DNA from: Streptosporangium lutulentum
GTDB lineage: Bacteria; Actinomycetota; Actinomycetes; Streptosporangiales; Streptosporangiaceae
Assembly (NCBI RefSeq): GCF_030811455.1
Contig: NZ_JAUSQU010000001.1
Span: 9,176,001 to 9,240,000 of the forward strand
Reading direction: 5' to 3'
DNA: 64,000 nucleotides
Each line of letters begins with the position of its first letter. The first letter of the stretch is position 1. Below the pieces are notes generated by a model. That model was not told the DNA's origin. It saw nothing but the letters and a program-made list of their open reading frames with translations, and searched no databases. This document shows positions 8,161 through 17,946 of this stretch, one piece after another. Position numbers and translations under genes: made by a program.

Positions 8161-9054
8161 TCAGGTCACCGTCCAGTCGATCTCCGGCCCCTGCGGCACG
8201 ATCCCGCTCGGGTTGATGTTCGTCTGGGTGATGAAGTAGTGGCGCTTGATCTGGTCGAAGTCGGTGGTGTCGCCGAACGCCGGGATCGCGTACAGCCGGC
8301 GGGCGTAGGCCCACAGCGCCGGATAGTCGGTCAGGCGGCGGATCGCGCACTTGAAGTGGGAGTGGTAGACCGCGTCGAACCTGGCCAGCGTCGGATAGAG
8401 CCGTACGTCGCTCTCGGTCAGCGCGTCGCCGTGCAGGTACGGCCGGCCGGAGAGCCTCTCCTCCAGCAGGTCGAGCGTGGAGAAGACCTTGGTGACCGCC
8501 TCGTCGTAGGCCTCCTGGGAGGTGGCGAACCCGGCCTTGTAGACGCCGTTGTTGAACCCGTCGAAGATGACCGCGTTCAGCGCGTCGATCTCCTCGCGCA
8601 GCCCGGCCGGATAGAGATCGGGCGCGCCCTTGGCGTGCCACGGGGCGAAGGCGGTCTCAAGGGTGAGAGTGATCTGCGGGTAGTCGTTGGTGACCAGGCG
8701 CTTGGCGGTGAGGTCCCAGACGCAGGGCACGGTGTAGCGGCCCTGGTAGTCGGGGTCGGTCGCCAGATACAGCTCCGAGAGGTATTCGATTCCGGTGACC
8801 GGGTCGCCTCCGGGGACGCGCCAGCCCTTCTCGTCCCTGATCGGGTCGACGATCGTCACCCCGACGACGTCCTGAAGGCCCAGCAGTTCGCGGACGATGA
8901 GCGACCGGTGCGCCCACGGGCAGGCGTAGGAGGCGTAGAGCCGATACCGGCCGGGCTCGGGCGGATGATCGCCGTCCGCCTCGATGCGTGCCGTGAACCG
9001 GTTGGGCTGCCGGACGAAGCGTCCGCCGTCGGAGATCTCACGTCCCAGCTTCAT
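8161..9054 (-). CDS. Glutathione S-transferase omega-like / glutathionyl-hydroquinone reductase family protein
   Basis: A 297-residue cytosolic protein of the YqjG/ECM4 group. The thioredoxin-fold domain has the active-site CPWA motif at residues 45-48 (YASYACPWAHRSLIVRELLG). The C-terminal helical domain contains TLDLLEERLSGRPYLHGDAL and YPTLARFDAVYHSHFKCAIR. In the family the Cys reduces glutathionyl-quinones; actinomycetes mostly use mycothiol, so the thiol partner is uncertain here. ATG 9054 begins a conserved N-terminus (MKLGREISDGGRFVRQPNRF). The gene is monocistronic, divergent from the sulfur operon. Confidence 0.9.
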   Translation of the reverse strand: MKLGREISDGGRFVRQPNRFTARIEADGDHPPEPGRYRLYASYACPWAHRSLIVRELLGLQDVVGVTIVDPIRDEKGWRVPGGDPVTGIEYLSELYLATDPDYQGRYTVPCVWDLTAKRLVTNDYPQITLTLETAFAPWHAKGAPDLYPAGLREEIDALNAVIFDGFNNGVYKAGFATSQEAYDEAVTKVFSTLDLLEERLSGRPYLHGDALTESDVRLYPTLARFDAVYHSHFKCAIRRLTDYPALWAYARRLYAIPAFGDTTDFDQIKRHYFITQTNINPSGIVPQGPEIDWTVT

Positions 9055-9174
9055 GCCTTAACCGTACGGGACCCCGCATAGAACGTGATTCGGTTCAGAA
9101 GGCACAATCATCACGATGGTGGAGAAAGGTATTTCATGTAAAGCCGGTAGGGAATATTGACTTAGGGAGGATCC

Positions 9175-9261
9175 GTGCGTAGCTTTTCCGGTATGGGCCT
9201 CTATCTGACTAAGTGCGCGCATGTCGACTTTTGTCGCGTGTGCAGCGCCCAGTGTCCGTGA
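9175..9261 (+). CDS. Cys-rich leader peptide (28 aa) of the sulfur operon
   Basis: This short frame starts at GTG 9175, four bases after a strong AGGGAGG site (9164-9170), and ends at TGA 9261. The C-terminal part LTKCAHVDFCRVCSAQCP matches the actinomycete leader-peptide pattern of a His-Val-Asp-x-x-Arg core followed by Ser-Ala and a Cys near the end; four of the last 21 residues are Cys. Such uORFs precede sulfur-uptake and cysteine genes and sense cysteine through ribosome stalling at Cys codons. It sits 48 bp before the binding-protein gene. The regulatory role is inferred from the family and position. Confidence 0.75.
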   Translation: MRSFSGMGLYLTKCAHVDFCRVCSAQCP

Positions 9262-9309
9262 TCACGAACCGACGTCGTCGCACCCCTCCCACCTTCCAGG
9301 ACGCACCTC

Positions 9310-10317
9310 GTGATCAAGACCAGAAATGTCCTTACCTCCATGTCACTTCTCGCCACCCTCACCGCCTGCGGCGGGGAGGCCTCCGCCAAGCCCGGTGAGC
9401 CCGAAACCCTGGAGCTTCGCTACCAGGGAAGCGTCGGCGCCGTGACCTTTCCCGAGCTCGCCGAGGAGCTCGGCTACCTGAGCCCTCTCAAACTGAAGTG
9501 GATCGGCAACACGATCTCCGGTCCGCAGGACATCCAGGCCGCCGCGACCGGGCAGACCGACTTCGGGGGCGCCTTCAACGGCGCCATCGTCAAGCTCGCC
9601 GCGGCCAAGGCCCCGGTCAAGGCCGTGATCGGCTACTACGGCAGCGACCAGGACAGCTACGTCGGCTACTTCGTGGCCGACGGCTCGCCGATCAAGGGTC
9701 CGCGCGACCTGATCGGGAAGAGGATCGGGGTCAACACCCTGGGGGCCCACCTGGAGGCCGTGGTCAAGGAGTACCTCAAGCGCGGCGGCCTGACCCCCGA
9801 GGAGATCAAGCAGGTCGAGCTGGTGGTCGTGCCGCCGGTCAACACCGAGCAGTCGCTCCGCCAGGGCCAGATCGACGTGGCCGCGCTGAGCGGCATCCTC
9901 AGGGACAAGGCCCTGGAGCGCGGCGGCATCCACCCCCCTCTTCAAGGACATCGACCTGTTCGGCCCCTTCACCGCCGGCAGCGTCGTGCTCACCGAGAGG
10001 TTCATCCAGCGGAACCCGGTCACCGTCAAGAAGTTCGTGGGGGCCTTCGCCAAGGCCGTCGAATGGACGCAGACCCACTCCCGCGAGGAGGTCGTCGCCT
10101 TCTCGAAAAAGATCATCGAAAAGCGCCGGCGCAACGAGGACTCCACCGCCATCGAGTTCTGGAAGAGCAGCGGGGTGGCCAACAAGGGCGGCGTGATCGA
10201 CGCCAAGGAGTTCCAGACCTGGATCGACTGGCTGGAGCGCGAGGGCGAGATCGAACCGGGCCAGGTCAAGGCAGAGGACGTCTTCACCAACGAGTACAAC
10301 CCGTTCGGAGGTACCCG

Positions 10318-10321
<4 letters not shown>
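9310..10321 (+). pseudogene. SsuA/NitT/TauT-type sulfonate-binding lipoprotein, frameshifted
   Basis: The GTG at 9310 (AGGA ribosome site) begins a lipoprotein signal with lipobox LTAC (MSLLATLTACGGEASAKPG). The solute-binding fold follows (ELRYQGSVGAVTFPELAEEL, GQTDFGGAFNGAIVKLAAAK). At 9933-9938 a run of six C puts the reading frame out after RGGIHP. Removing one C gives the expected HPLFKDIDLFGPFTAGSVVL, which continues in frame to TGA 10321 (ending EYNPFGGTR). Without that correction the frame runs through into the ATPase gene and produces a false 600-residue fusion. The protein would capture an organosulfur substrate outside the membrane. Real mutation or sequencing error cannot be told apart here. 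Confidence 0.88.
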
Positions 10322-11104
<783 letters not shown>

Positions 11105-11112
<8 letters not shown>

Positions 11113-12082
11113 CACCCCGACCCGGGCACCCGTCGCGGACGCTCCGGCCGACGCCCCTGTCGCCGCCCCGGCCCGCTTCCCGTTCCCGGTAGGCGCCTCC
11201 GATCCGGGCTCCGGCGCGGGCGCCGTCTCGGAGCCGATCCCCGCCGTCCTGCGGGAAGCGGTCGCCGAGGCCTCGGAAGGCTCCCTCGCCGGTCCGGGCG
11301 CGGGCCGCCGCCTGCTGCGTGGCTCGGCGCGGATGGCCGGAGCGGTGGGGCGGCGCACGGCCGCGGTGGCCGCGCTCGCCGCGATCTGGGAGCTCCTGCC
11401 CCGGCTGGAGGTGGTCGACCCCACCTTCCTGACCCCGCTGTCGGGGGTCCTGGCGGCCTGGTGGGACCTGCTCGTCTCCGGTGAGCTGCTCGACCACACC
11501 CAGGCCAGCCTGATCCGGTCCCTGGCGGGACTCGCGCTGGCGATCGTCGTGGCCATTCCCCTCGGCCTGCTGATCGGCTGGTACAGGCCGCTGGCCGACC
11601 TGCTCAATCCGATGCTCGAACTGTTCCGCAACACCGCGGCGCTCGCCCTGCTCCCGGTGTTCGTGCTGGTCCTCGGGCTCGGCGAGACCTCCAAGATCTC
11701 GATCATCCTGTACGCCTGCGCGTGGCCGATCCTGCTCAACACGATCGCCGGGGTGAAGGGCGTGGATCCGCTGCTGATCAAGTCGGCCAGGTCGATGGGG
11801 CTGGCCCCGATCCGGTTGTTCCAGAAGGTGATCCTCCCGGCCGCGGTGCCCACGATCTTCACCGGCATCCGGATGGCCGGCGCCTACTCGATCCTCGTGC
11901 TGATCGCCGCCGAGATGGTCGGCGCCAAGGCCGGTCTCGGCTACCTGATCAACTACGCCCAGTTCAACTTCCGGGTGCCCGACATGTACGCGGGGATCCT
12001 CACGATCTCCGTCCTCGGACTGCTCTTCAACCAGCTCCTCGTCCGCCTGGAGCGCCGTTTCTCGACGTGGAAGGCATCCTGA
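11105..12082 (+). CDS. ABC transporter permease (SsuC/TauC type)
   Basis: A 325-residue BPD_transp_1 permease. The TTG start at 11105 is supported by GAGGAGG nine bases upstream and overlaps the ATPase by 8 bp. The first 75 residues are an Ala/Pro-rich cytoplasmic extension, longer than usual in SsuC. Six or so membrane segments follow, and the EAA coupling motif lies near SARSMGLAPIRLFQKVILPA. It ends four bases into the monooxygenase ribosome-binding context (TGATG overlap). Confidence 0.93.
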
Positions 12083-13419
12083 TGACCACACGGCCCACAC
12101 GGGAACTGCATCTGAACGCCTTCCTGATGGGAGTCGGGCACCACGAGGCCGCCTGGCGGCACCCGCGCACCGACTCCTCCGGTGTCACCGACGTCCGCCA
12201 CTACCAGCATCTCGCCCGGGTCGCCGAGCGGGGCAGGCTCGACTCGGTCTTCCTCGCCGACGGGCTGGCCCTGTGGGGCGACGTCAGGCACAACGCACTC
12301 GGCGGGCTGGAGCCCCTGACCCTGCTGGCCGCGCTGGCCGCGGTCACCGAGCACATCGGCCTGATCGCGACCGTCTCCACCACCTACAACGAGCCCTTCC
12401 ACGTGGCCCGCAAGTTCGCCTCGCTGGACCACATCAGCCGCGGCAGGGCCGGCTGGAACATCGTCACCTCCGCGAGCGAGGCCGAGGCGCACAACTTCGG
12501 TGTCGAACGCCCCGCCCACAAGGACCGCTACGCCCGCGCCACCGAGTTCCTGGAGGTCGTCACCAAGCTCTGGGACAGCTGGGAGGACGGCGCGATCCTG
12601 GGCGACCGCCTCAGCGGGGACTACGCCGACACCGGCAGGATCCACACCCTCGACCACGACGGCCCCCACTTCCGGGTGCGCGGCCCGCTCAACACCTCCC
12701 GGCCCCCGCAGGGCCACCCCCTGCTGGTCCAGGCCGGGTCGTCCGAGGACGGCAAGGAGTTCGCCGCCCGCTTCGCCGAGGCCGTCTTCACCGCTCAGCA
12801 GACCCTCGCCGACGGCCAGGACTTCTACGCCGACCTCAAGTCCCGTCTCGGCCGGTACGGCAGGCGCGAGGACGAGCTGCTGATCCTCCCAGGCATCTCG
12901 CCGATCATCGGCTCCACCGAGCGGGAGGCGCTCCAGCTGGAGAGGGAGCTCGAAGAGCTGATCATCCCCGAGTACGGCGTGCACCAGCTGTCGAACATCC
13001 TCGGCGTGGACCTGTCGGACCATCCGCTGGACGCGCGCCTGCCGGAGGTGCCTCCGGCGACCGACGGCCAGCAGAGCAGGGTCAAGCTCGTCACCGATCT
13101 CGCCGAGCGCGAGCAGCTGACCCTCCGGCAGCTGATCGGCCGGCTGGCCGGGGGCAGGGGCCACCGCGTGGTCACCGGCACCCCCGAGCAGATCGCCGAC
13201 CAGATCGAGGAATGGTTCGTCAACGGCGCCGCCGACGGCTTCAACATCATGCCGCCGGTCCTTCCCGGCGGCCTGGAGGACTTCGTCGATCACGTCGTAC
13301 CCGAGCTACGGCTTCGCGGACTGTTCCGCGCAGACTACGAGGGCCGTACCTTGCGGCAGAACTACGGCCTGGCGCGTCCGGGCTCCCTTTTCGAGCAGAA
13401 AGTACCGGTGGCCTCATGA
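12082..13419 (+). CDS. FMN-dependent monooxygenase, NtaA/SnaA/DszA family (organosulfur or related)
   Basis: A 445-residue luciferase-like monooxygenase. Family landmarks are LHLNAFLMGVGHHEAAWRHP at the N-terminus, DSVFLADGLALWGDVRHNAL, ISRGRAGWNIVTSASEAEAH and NFGVERPAHKDRYARATEFL. The NtaA/SnaA/DszA group uses FMNH2 supplied by a separate reductase to oxidise chelators, sulfones or sulfonates. The next gene supplies such a reductase. With the SsuABC-type importer and the Cys-rich leader, a sulfur-scavenging role is the best inference; the substrate is not determined by sequence. Confidence 0.92.
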   Translation: MTTRPTRELHLNAFLMGVGHHEAAWRHPRTDSSGVTDVRHYQHLARVAERGRLDSVFLADGLALWGDVRHNALGGLEPLTLLAALAAVTEHIGLIATVSTTYNEPFHVARKFASLDHISRGRAGWNIVTSASEAEAHNFGVERPAHKDRYARATEFLEVVTKLWDSWEDGAILGDRLSGDYADTGRIHTLDHDGPHFRVRGPLNTSRPPQGHPLLVQAGSSEDGKEFAARFAEAVFTAQQTLADGQDFYADLKSRLGRYGRREDELLILPGISPIIGSTEREALQLERELEELIIPEYGVHQLSNILGVDLSDHPLDARLPEVPPATDGQQSRVKLVTDLAEREQLTLRQLIGRLAGGRGHRVVTGTPEQIADQIEEWFVNGAADGFNIMPPVLPGGLEDFVDHVVPELRLRGLFRADYEGRTLRQNYGLARPGSLFEQKVPVAS

Positions 13420-13937
13420 GCATCGTGATCGTGGTGGGAAACCCGCGTCCCGGGTCGCGCACGTACGGGGTGGCCGTTCAGGCCGCGGAGGCCCTCGCCC
13501 GCCGAATCGGAGACCGGGCGGCCCCCGAGGTGGTCGACCTGGCGGCCCTGGCGCCGCGGCTGTTCGCCCCGGAGGCGTCGGGGGCGGTGGAGGCCGCACT
13601 GGAGCTGGTCGCCGGAGCGGACGTGCTGGTGGTGGCGAGCCCGACGTACAAGGGCACCTACACCGGCCTGCTCAAGGCCTTCCTCGACCGGCTGCCGGGT
13701 GGCGCGCTGACGTCGACGGTCGCGCTCCCGCTGCTGGTGATGGGGGACGCGCGGCACGCCCTGGCGGTGGAGGTCCACTTCCGGCCCCTCCTGGTCGAGC
13801 TGGGCGCGACGGTTCCCACTCCCGGCCTGGCGCTGCTGGAGTCCGAACTTCCGGAGGTGGAGCCCGTCCTCGGCCGATGGGCCGACAGAGTCGCTCCTCA
13901 AGTGATCGCGGCACTCAGAGAAGGTGCTTCTGCGTGA
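13416..13937 (+). CDS. NADPH-dependent FMN reductase (SsuE/MsuE-like flavodoxin fold)
   Basis: A 173-residue flavodoxin-fold reductase: MSIVIVVGNPRPGSRTYGVA has the FMN phosphate loop, and VLVVASPTYKGTYTGLLKAF is the second FMN-binding stretch. It overlaps the monooxygenase stop (ATGA), so it is the dedicated FMNH2 supplier. It closes the translationally coupled run; the next gene is 124 bp away. Confidence 0.92.
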   Translation: MSIVIVVGNPRPGSRTYGVAVQAAEALARRIGDRAAPEVVDLAALAPRLFAPEASGAVEAALELVAGADVLVVASPTYKGTYTGLLKAFLDRLPGGALTSTVALPLLVMGDARHALAVEVHFRPLLVELGATVPTPGLALLESELPEVEPVLGRWADRVAPQVIAALREGASA

Positions 13938-14008
13938 TATCGGGAAGAAAAGATGTTGTGAATGGGTTATCGACCCTAAGTGCGATTAGTGCCTTCAGGG
14001 AGGACCGA

Positions 14009-14065
14009 GTGACCGAGCGAAGAGCCTTGGTCATATCAGACGAGCCGTTGAGTGAGGGATCATGA
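14009..14065 (+). CDS. Possible 18-aa upstream peptide coupled to the flavin reductase
   Basis: GTG 14009 follows an AGGGAGG site (13998-14004) and opens VTERRALVISDEPLSEGS, whose TGA overlaps the ATG of the flavin reductase by four bases. The arrangement would provide translational coupling. It has no Cys codons. It may simply be chance; no homologous family is recognised. Confidence 0.3.
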   Translation: MTERRALVISDEPLSEGS

Positions 14066-14568
14066 CGGAGACCCTGTCCGGCAGGGCGATCGACGCCGAA
14101 CGCTTCCGGAAGGCACTGGCCGTCCACGCGGCCGGGGTCGTCGTGGTCACCGCACAGTGCGAGGAGGTCCCCGTCGGGCTGACGGCCACCTCGTTCTCCT
14201 CGGTCAGCCTCGAGCCCCCTTTGGTCTCCTTCTATGTGAACCAGTCGTCGACCACCTGGCCCTCGCTCCGCCAGGCCGGCCACTTCGCGGTGAACGTCCT
14301 GGCCAGTGACCAGGCCGAGCTGGCCTCACGTTTCGCGAAGAAGGGCGTCGACCGTTTCGCCGCCCCCACGGACTGGCATTCCGGCCCCCTGGGCATCCCC
14401 CTGCTGAGCGGTGTCTCCGCCCAGCTGATCTGTGCCCCTCACTCCACCGTCGACATAGGCGACCACATCCTGGTCGTCGGCCTCGTCACCGAGACCAACC
14501 TCGGCCCCGGTGGTCGCCCGCTCCTCTATCACCAGGGCCGCTTCGGCCGTTTCACCCCTCACGCCTGA
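14062..14568 (+). CDS. Flavin reductase domain protein (HpaC/DszD-like)
   Basis: A 168-residue flavin reductase of the split-barrel family. Landmarks are AGVVVVTAQCEEVPVGLTAT, SFSSVSLEPPLVSFYVNQSS and the GDHILVVGLV strand near the C-terminus. The family reduces FMN or FAD with NAD(P)H for two-component monooxygenases. It lies after the coupled monooxygenase/reductase pair, so the locus has two unrelated flavin reductases. A strong terminator hairpin follows. Confidence 0.92.
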   Translation: MTETLSGRAIDAERFRKALAVHAAGVVVVTAQCEEVPVGLTATSFSSVSLEPPLVSFYVNQSSTTWPSLRQAGHFAVNVLASDQAELASRFAKKGVDRFAAPTDWHSGPLGIPLLSGVSAQLICAPHSTVDIGDHILVVGLVTETNLGPGGRPLLYHQGRFGRFTPHA

Positions 14569-14570
14569 GT

Positions 14571-14613
14571 CCTCGCGGGGGACACCCCGTCATGGGGCGC
14601 ACCCCCCGCGAGG
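14571..14613 (+). terminator. Terminator after the sulfur operon
   Basis: A perfect 10-bp outer stem (CCTCGCGGGG with CCCCGCGAGG) encloses a second small stem, directly after the flavin reductase stop. Confidence 0.7.
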
Positions 14614-14701
14614 GCGTGTCACACCGGACCGTGCTCGCGGGTCCGGGCTCACCGGTGCGGCCGAGTCCGAGGTAGTGCGCGATTCGTCCGCGTGCGAACG
14701 G

Positions 14702-15262
14702 TTAGCCGTGACGGCCCCTCTTGTGGTGTCCCCCACCCGCGAATCCGTCCGCGTTGTTGTTGTTGTTCGTGTTGCCGACGCCTCCGTGGCTCGAGTGCCG
14801 CCTCGTCATGCAACGGCCCTCGGAGTTGACGCCCTGGACCAGCCTCTCCGAGGTGCTGGAAGCCAGGCCCTGCCCGGGGTTGCCCTGGAAGGTGGCGGTG
14901 ATCCGAGCCCTGCCGGCGGGGAGGCTCGGATTCAGAACGGCCTGCCCGGACATGTCGAGCGAGGCCGAGCCCAGGACGGTCGAGCCGTTGCTGAAGGAGA
15001 CCAGACCGGCGGGAGTGGTCCCGCCCGCGGACGTCACCCTCGCGGTGAGGGCGATCGGGCCGGGCCGTCCCGACTCGCACGACGAGGTCAGCCTCGTCGT
15101 GGTCGCCACGACAGGCTGGTAATCGAGCGGCACCGGTGCCGAGGCGCTCGCGGTGAGCGGGGTCGCGACGATCGCTCCCATCGCCGTCACGCAGACGAGA
15201 GCAGACGCCAGCCGAGAACAAAGGGTGTTTCGCGCGATACGAGGGCGAATGACGCTTGTCAT
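14702..15262 (-). CDS. Small secreted protein with one bacterial Ig-like domain
   Basis: A 186-residue protein. The N-terminal signal peptide (ASALVCVTAMGAIVATPLTA, then SASA) is followed by one Big_3_5-type Ig-like domain (TPAGLVSFSNGSTVLGSASL and RARITATFQGNPGQGLASST). The C-terminal 45 residues are basic and low in complexity, with a run of five Asn (GNTNNNNNADGFAGGG) and a His/Lys/Arg tail. Two or three Cys occur. It is probably exported and surface- or matrix-bound. No enzymatic domain is visible. Confidence 0.75.
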   Translation of the reverse strand: MTSVIRPRIARNTLCSRLASALVCVTAMGAIVATPLTASASAPVPLDYQPVVATTTRLTSSCESGRPGPIALTARVTSAGGTTPAGLVSFSNGSTVLGSASLDMSGQAVLNPSLPAGRARITATFQGNPGQGLASSTSERLVQGVNSEGRCMTRRHSSHGGVGNTNNNNNADGFAGGGHHKRGRHG

Positions 15263-15745
15263 AAGCCGTCCTTTCCTTTGTATTTGTATAGTTAAGGCGC
15301 ATCGCTAATAATGTGCCACGGCATTTGAGTCTACTAATCGTCGTCCTCTTCATCGTTTTCCGACATGCGCGATTTTCGGGGCCTGTCTTATATCATGATA
15401 AATCGAGACATCACTCTGTTTGGCGGCCGAAGATTGCCGCAGACGTGGGGATTCTCCGAAGTTCACCCGAGTGTGCCGAATCGCTGCGCGTGCGGCGGCC
15501 GAAGGCGAGCCGGTCGGGTGATTTTTGATCGGGACTGGTTTTCTCGTGACGTTTTCACCGCCTGCGGAACCATGCCTTCAGGTCGGTTGACGGCCGGCTT
15601 GATAAAAAGCGGTGTACGAGACCGGTAATCCCCTTGAATGGAGAATTACATGTTAAAAACGGGCAGACCTTTTCGACATGGGTCGCCGAGGAGGGCGGGA
15701 CGCCTCCGGGAGGGGCCGGAAGCGGACCGTCGGACGGTGCGACCG
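15263..15745. other. Intergenic region without a supported gene
   Basis: About 480 bp, AT-richer than the surroundings around 15270-15440, probably holding the promoter of the Ig-like protein gene. An open frame at 15365-15628 has no ribosome site or coding bias. No repeat or hairpin stands out. Confidence 0.6.
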
Positions 15746-16804
15746 TCAGGCGATGCGGGCCGTTCCCCGGCCGGTGGCGAGGGGAAGGTCGAGGACCGTG
15801 TGGATGCCGGGTGGGGCGGCGCAGACCGCCGCCACGGAGTTGACGGCGTGCGCGGCGGCGCCGGCCAGGCCGTGGGAGATCTCTTCGACGCTGAGCGTCA
15901 TCTGGGGGACGCCCTCGATGTGGATGCTGAAACCGGGCTCGGACCAGCGATGAACCTTGGTGGCGTCGGCCTTGTAGACGCACTCCACCGTCATGAAGGG
16001 ACGGCCGCGGACCAGGCCGGTGAACGTCCAGCGGGACGCGCACACGGTGTCGACCCGGACCAGGCCCGCGGCGATCTCGAACTCCTCGGAGGCGAGCTCG
16101 AACTCGTCGCTCTCGTCGATCCCGTCGAGGGTCACGTCGAGGTTCTCGGCCACGAACTGGACGCTTTCGGCGAACAGCGAGCGCTGGTAGGCGCGGAACG
16201 GGCGGACGGCGGCGGCGTAGTCCTTGGCCGAGCGGGTGAAGCCGAACAGGTCCACCACGACCTGCCGGGACGGGTGGCCCCGGAAGTCGGAGGTCTCCCG
16301 GACATAGATGTGGTCGACCCGGCTGGACAGGCCGGTCAGGGCGAGGGGGAGCAGGTCGCTCATGAATCCGGGGTTGATGCCGGTGCCGTGCAGGGACGAG
16401 CCGCCGATGCGGCAGGCGGTCTCCAGGCGCTCGATCACACCCGGGCCGTAGCACTTGGGATACACGAATCCGGTCGTGGTGATGACGTTCTTGCCCGCGG
16501 CGAGCAGGGTGCAGATCGTCTCCACGTCGATTGAATGACCGCCGCCGAAATACGAGGCGGGCAGTGGCATGTGCAAGACGCAGTCGGCGTCCATGGCGAT
16601 GATCGCGTCGACGTCGTCGGTGCAGACGATGCCGGCCTCGGGGAGTCCGACGAGCGTCCCCGCGTCCTGGCCGACTTTGTCCGGGTCGTAGACGAGCACC
16701 CCGGCCAGGTCGAACTCGGGGCGGGTGATCACGTTGCGCAGGGAGTATCTACCGACGGCGCCCGTGGCCCATTGGACCACACGAAGGGGCGGCGATGAGG
16801 GCAT
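15746..16804 (-). CDS. NAD(P)-binding dihydrodipicolinate reductase-like (DapB N-terminal fold) dehydrogenase
   Basis: A 352-residue Rossmann protein, MPSSPPLRVVQWATGAVGRY, with the GxxG nucleotide loop at residues 14-18. Other family stretches are ADCVLHMPLPASYFGGGHSI, GKNVITTTGFVYPKCYGPGV and GSSLHGTGINPGFMSDLLPL. This group is annotated as NAD(P)H-dependent amine dehydrogenase family in mycobacteria and relatives; the substrate is usually unknown. It is divergent from an SDR gene, and the 225-bp gap presumably holds both promoters. Confidence 0.85.
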   Translation of the reverse strand: MPSSPPLRVVQWATGAVGRYSLRNVITRPEFDLAGVLVYDPDKVGQDAGTLVGLPEAGIVCTDDVDAIIAMDADCVLHMPLPASYFGGGHSIDVETICTLLAAGKNVITTTGFVYPKCYGPGVIERLETACRIGGSSLHGTGINPGFMSDLLPLALTGLSSRVDHIYVRETSDFRGHPSRQVVVDLFGFTRSAKDYAAAVRPFRAYQRSLFAESVQFVAENLDVTLDGIDESDEFELASEEFEIAAGLVRVDTVCASRWTFTGLVRGRPFMTVECVYKADATKVHRWSEPGFSIHIEGVPQMTLSVEEISHGLAGAAAHAVNSVAAVCAAPPGIHTVLDLPLATGRGTARIA

Positions 16805-17029
16805 GCAGGGCCTCCAGCCCGGGTTTTTGGGCGGGGGCGTACTGAGAGAAAGTGAGGAGTGTCGTCATTGACCCTCGCCCGGTGCGGGGCAAAAACTTTA
16901 GCAGAAATTAATACGGTCGGTGACTATCCGCGACGGTCCGACAACATGTGGTTTTCTGCCAATGGCATATGGGGCTCCAGGCGACTATTGTCCAGGAAAC
17001 AGAACTATATTCTCGTGAGAGGGTGGCGG

Positions 17030-17926
17030 ATGTCGGAGTTGCGGTTTGACGGCAAGGTCGCGGTCATCACCGGAGCCGGGCACGGTCTCGGACGCTCGCA
17101 CGCGCTGTCGCTGGCCGAGCGCGGCGCCAAAGTGGTCGTCAACGACCTGGGCGGGACACTGGACGGCACGGGCGCCTCCGCCGGGCCGGCCGCCGACGTG
17201 GTCGAGCTGATCAGGAAGAACGGCGGCGAGGCGGTCGCCAGCACCGACGACGTCGCGACCCCCGAGGGGGCGAAGGCGATCGTGCAGGCCGCGATCGACG
17301 CCTTCGGGCGGCTGGACATCGTCGTCAACAACGCGGGCATCCTGCGTGACAAGTCCTTCGGCAAGATGAGCGTCGAGGCGTTCGACCAGGTCCTCGCCGT
17401 CCACGTGCGCGGCTCGTTCCTGGTCAGCCGCGAGGCCTTTCCCCACCTCAAGGAGCAGGGCTACGGCAGGATCGTCAACACCTCCTCGCCCGCGGGCCTG
17501 TTCGGCAGCTTCGGCCAGGCCAACTACTCCACGGCCAAGATGGGTCTGGTCGGGCTGACCAAGACACTCGGCATCGAGGGCGCCAGGGCGGGGATCAAGG
17601 TCAACGCGATCGCGCCGATCGCCTGGACCCGGATGACCGAGTCGATCCTCCCGGCCGAGTTCGAGGCCAAGTTCACCGCGGAGGCGGTCAGCGCCCTGGT
17701 GACGTTCCTGGCGCACGAGTCCTGCGAGACCAGCGGCGAGGTCTTCAGCGTCGGCGCCGGCCGGGTCGCCCGGGTCTTCGTGGCGGAGGGGCCCGGATGG
17801 AGCAAGGACGACCACACCGTTGAGGACATCCGGGACAACTGGGAGGCCATCATGGCCGAGCAGCCCTACCTGACCCCGACCACCCTCGGCCAGCAGACGG
17901 CCACCTCCATGAAGGCCATGCTCTGA
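17030..17926 (+). CDS. SDR-family 3-hydroxyacyl-CoA dehydrogenase-like (HSD17B4/MFE-2 type)
   Basis: A 298-residue short-chain dehydrogenase. It has the nucleotide-binding TGAGHGLGRSHALSLAERGA, NNAG (IVVNNAGILRDKSFGKMSVE), a serine in VNTSSPAGLFGSFGQANYST and the YSTAK catalytic pair. The DLGG motif after the second strand and the C-terminal extension VARVFVAEGPGWSKDDHTVE are typical of MFE-2-like enzymes acting on fatty or steroid side-chain CoA esters. ATG 17030 is preceded by a GAGAGGG site. The last 19 bp are duplicated just after the stop. Confidence 0.9.
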   Translation: MSELRFDGKVAVITGAGHGLGRSHALSLAERGAKVVVNDLGGTLDGTGASAGPAADVVELIRKNGGEAVASTDDVATPEGAKAIVQAAIDAFGRLDIVVNNAGILRDKSFGKMSVEAFDQVLAVHVRGSFLVSREAFPHLKEQGYGRIVNTSSPAGLFGSFGQANYSTAKMGLVGLTKTLGIEGARAGIKVNAIAPIAWTRMTESILPAEFEAKFTAEAVSALVTFLAHESCETSGEVFSVGAGRVARVFVAEGPGWSKDDHTVEDIRDNWEAIMAEQPYLTPTTLGQQTATSMKAML

Positions 17927-17946
17927 CATGAAGGCCGTGCTCTGAC
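17909..17946. repeat. 19-bp tandem duplication at the SDR gene end
   Basis: The last coding segment with the stop (17909-17927) is repeated immediately (17928-17946) with a single A-to-G change (ATGAAGGCCATGCTCTGAC, then ATGAAGGCCGTGCTCTGAC). Confidence 0.85.
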
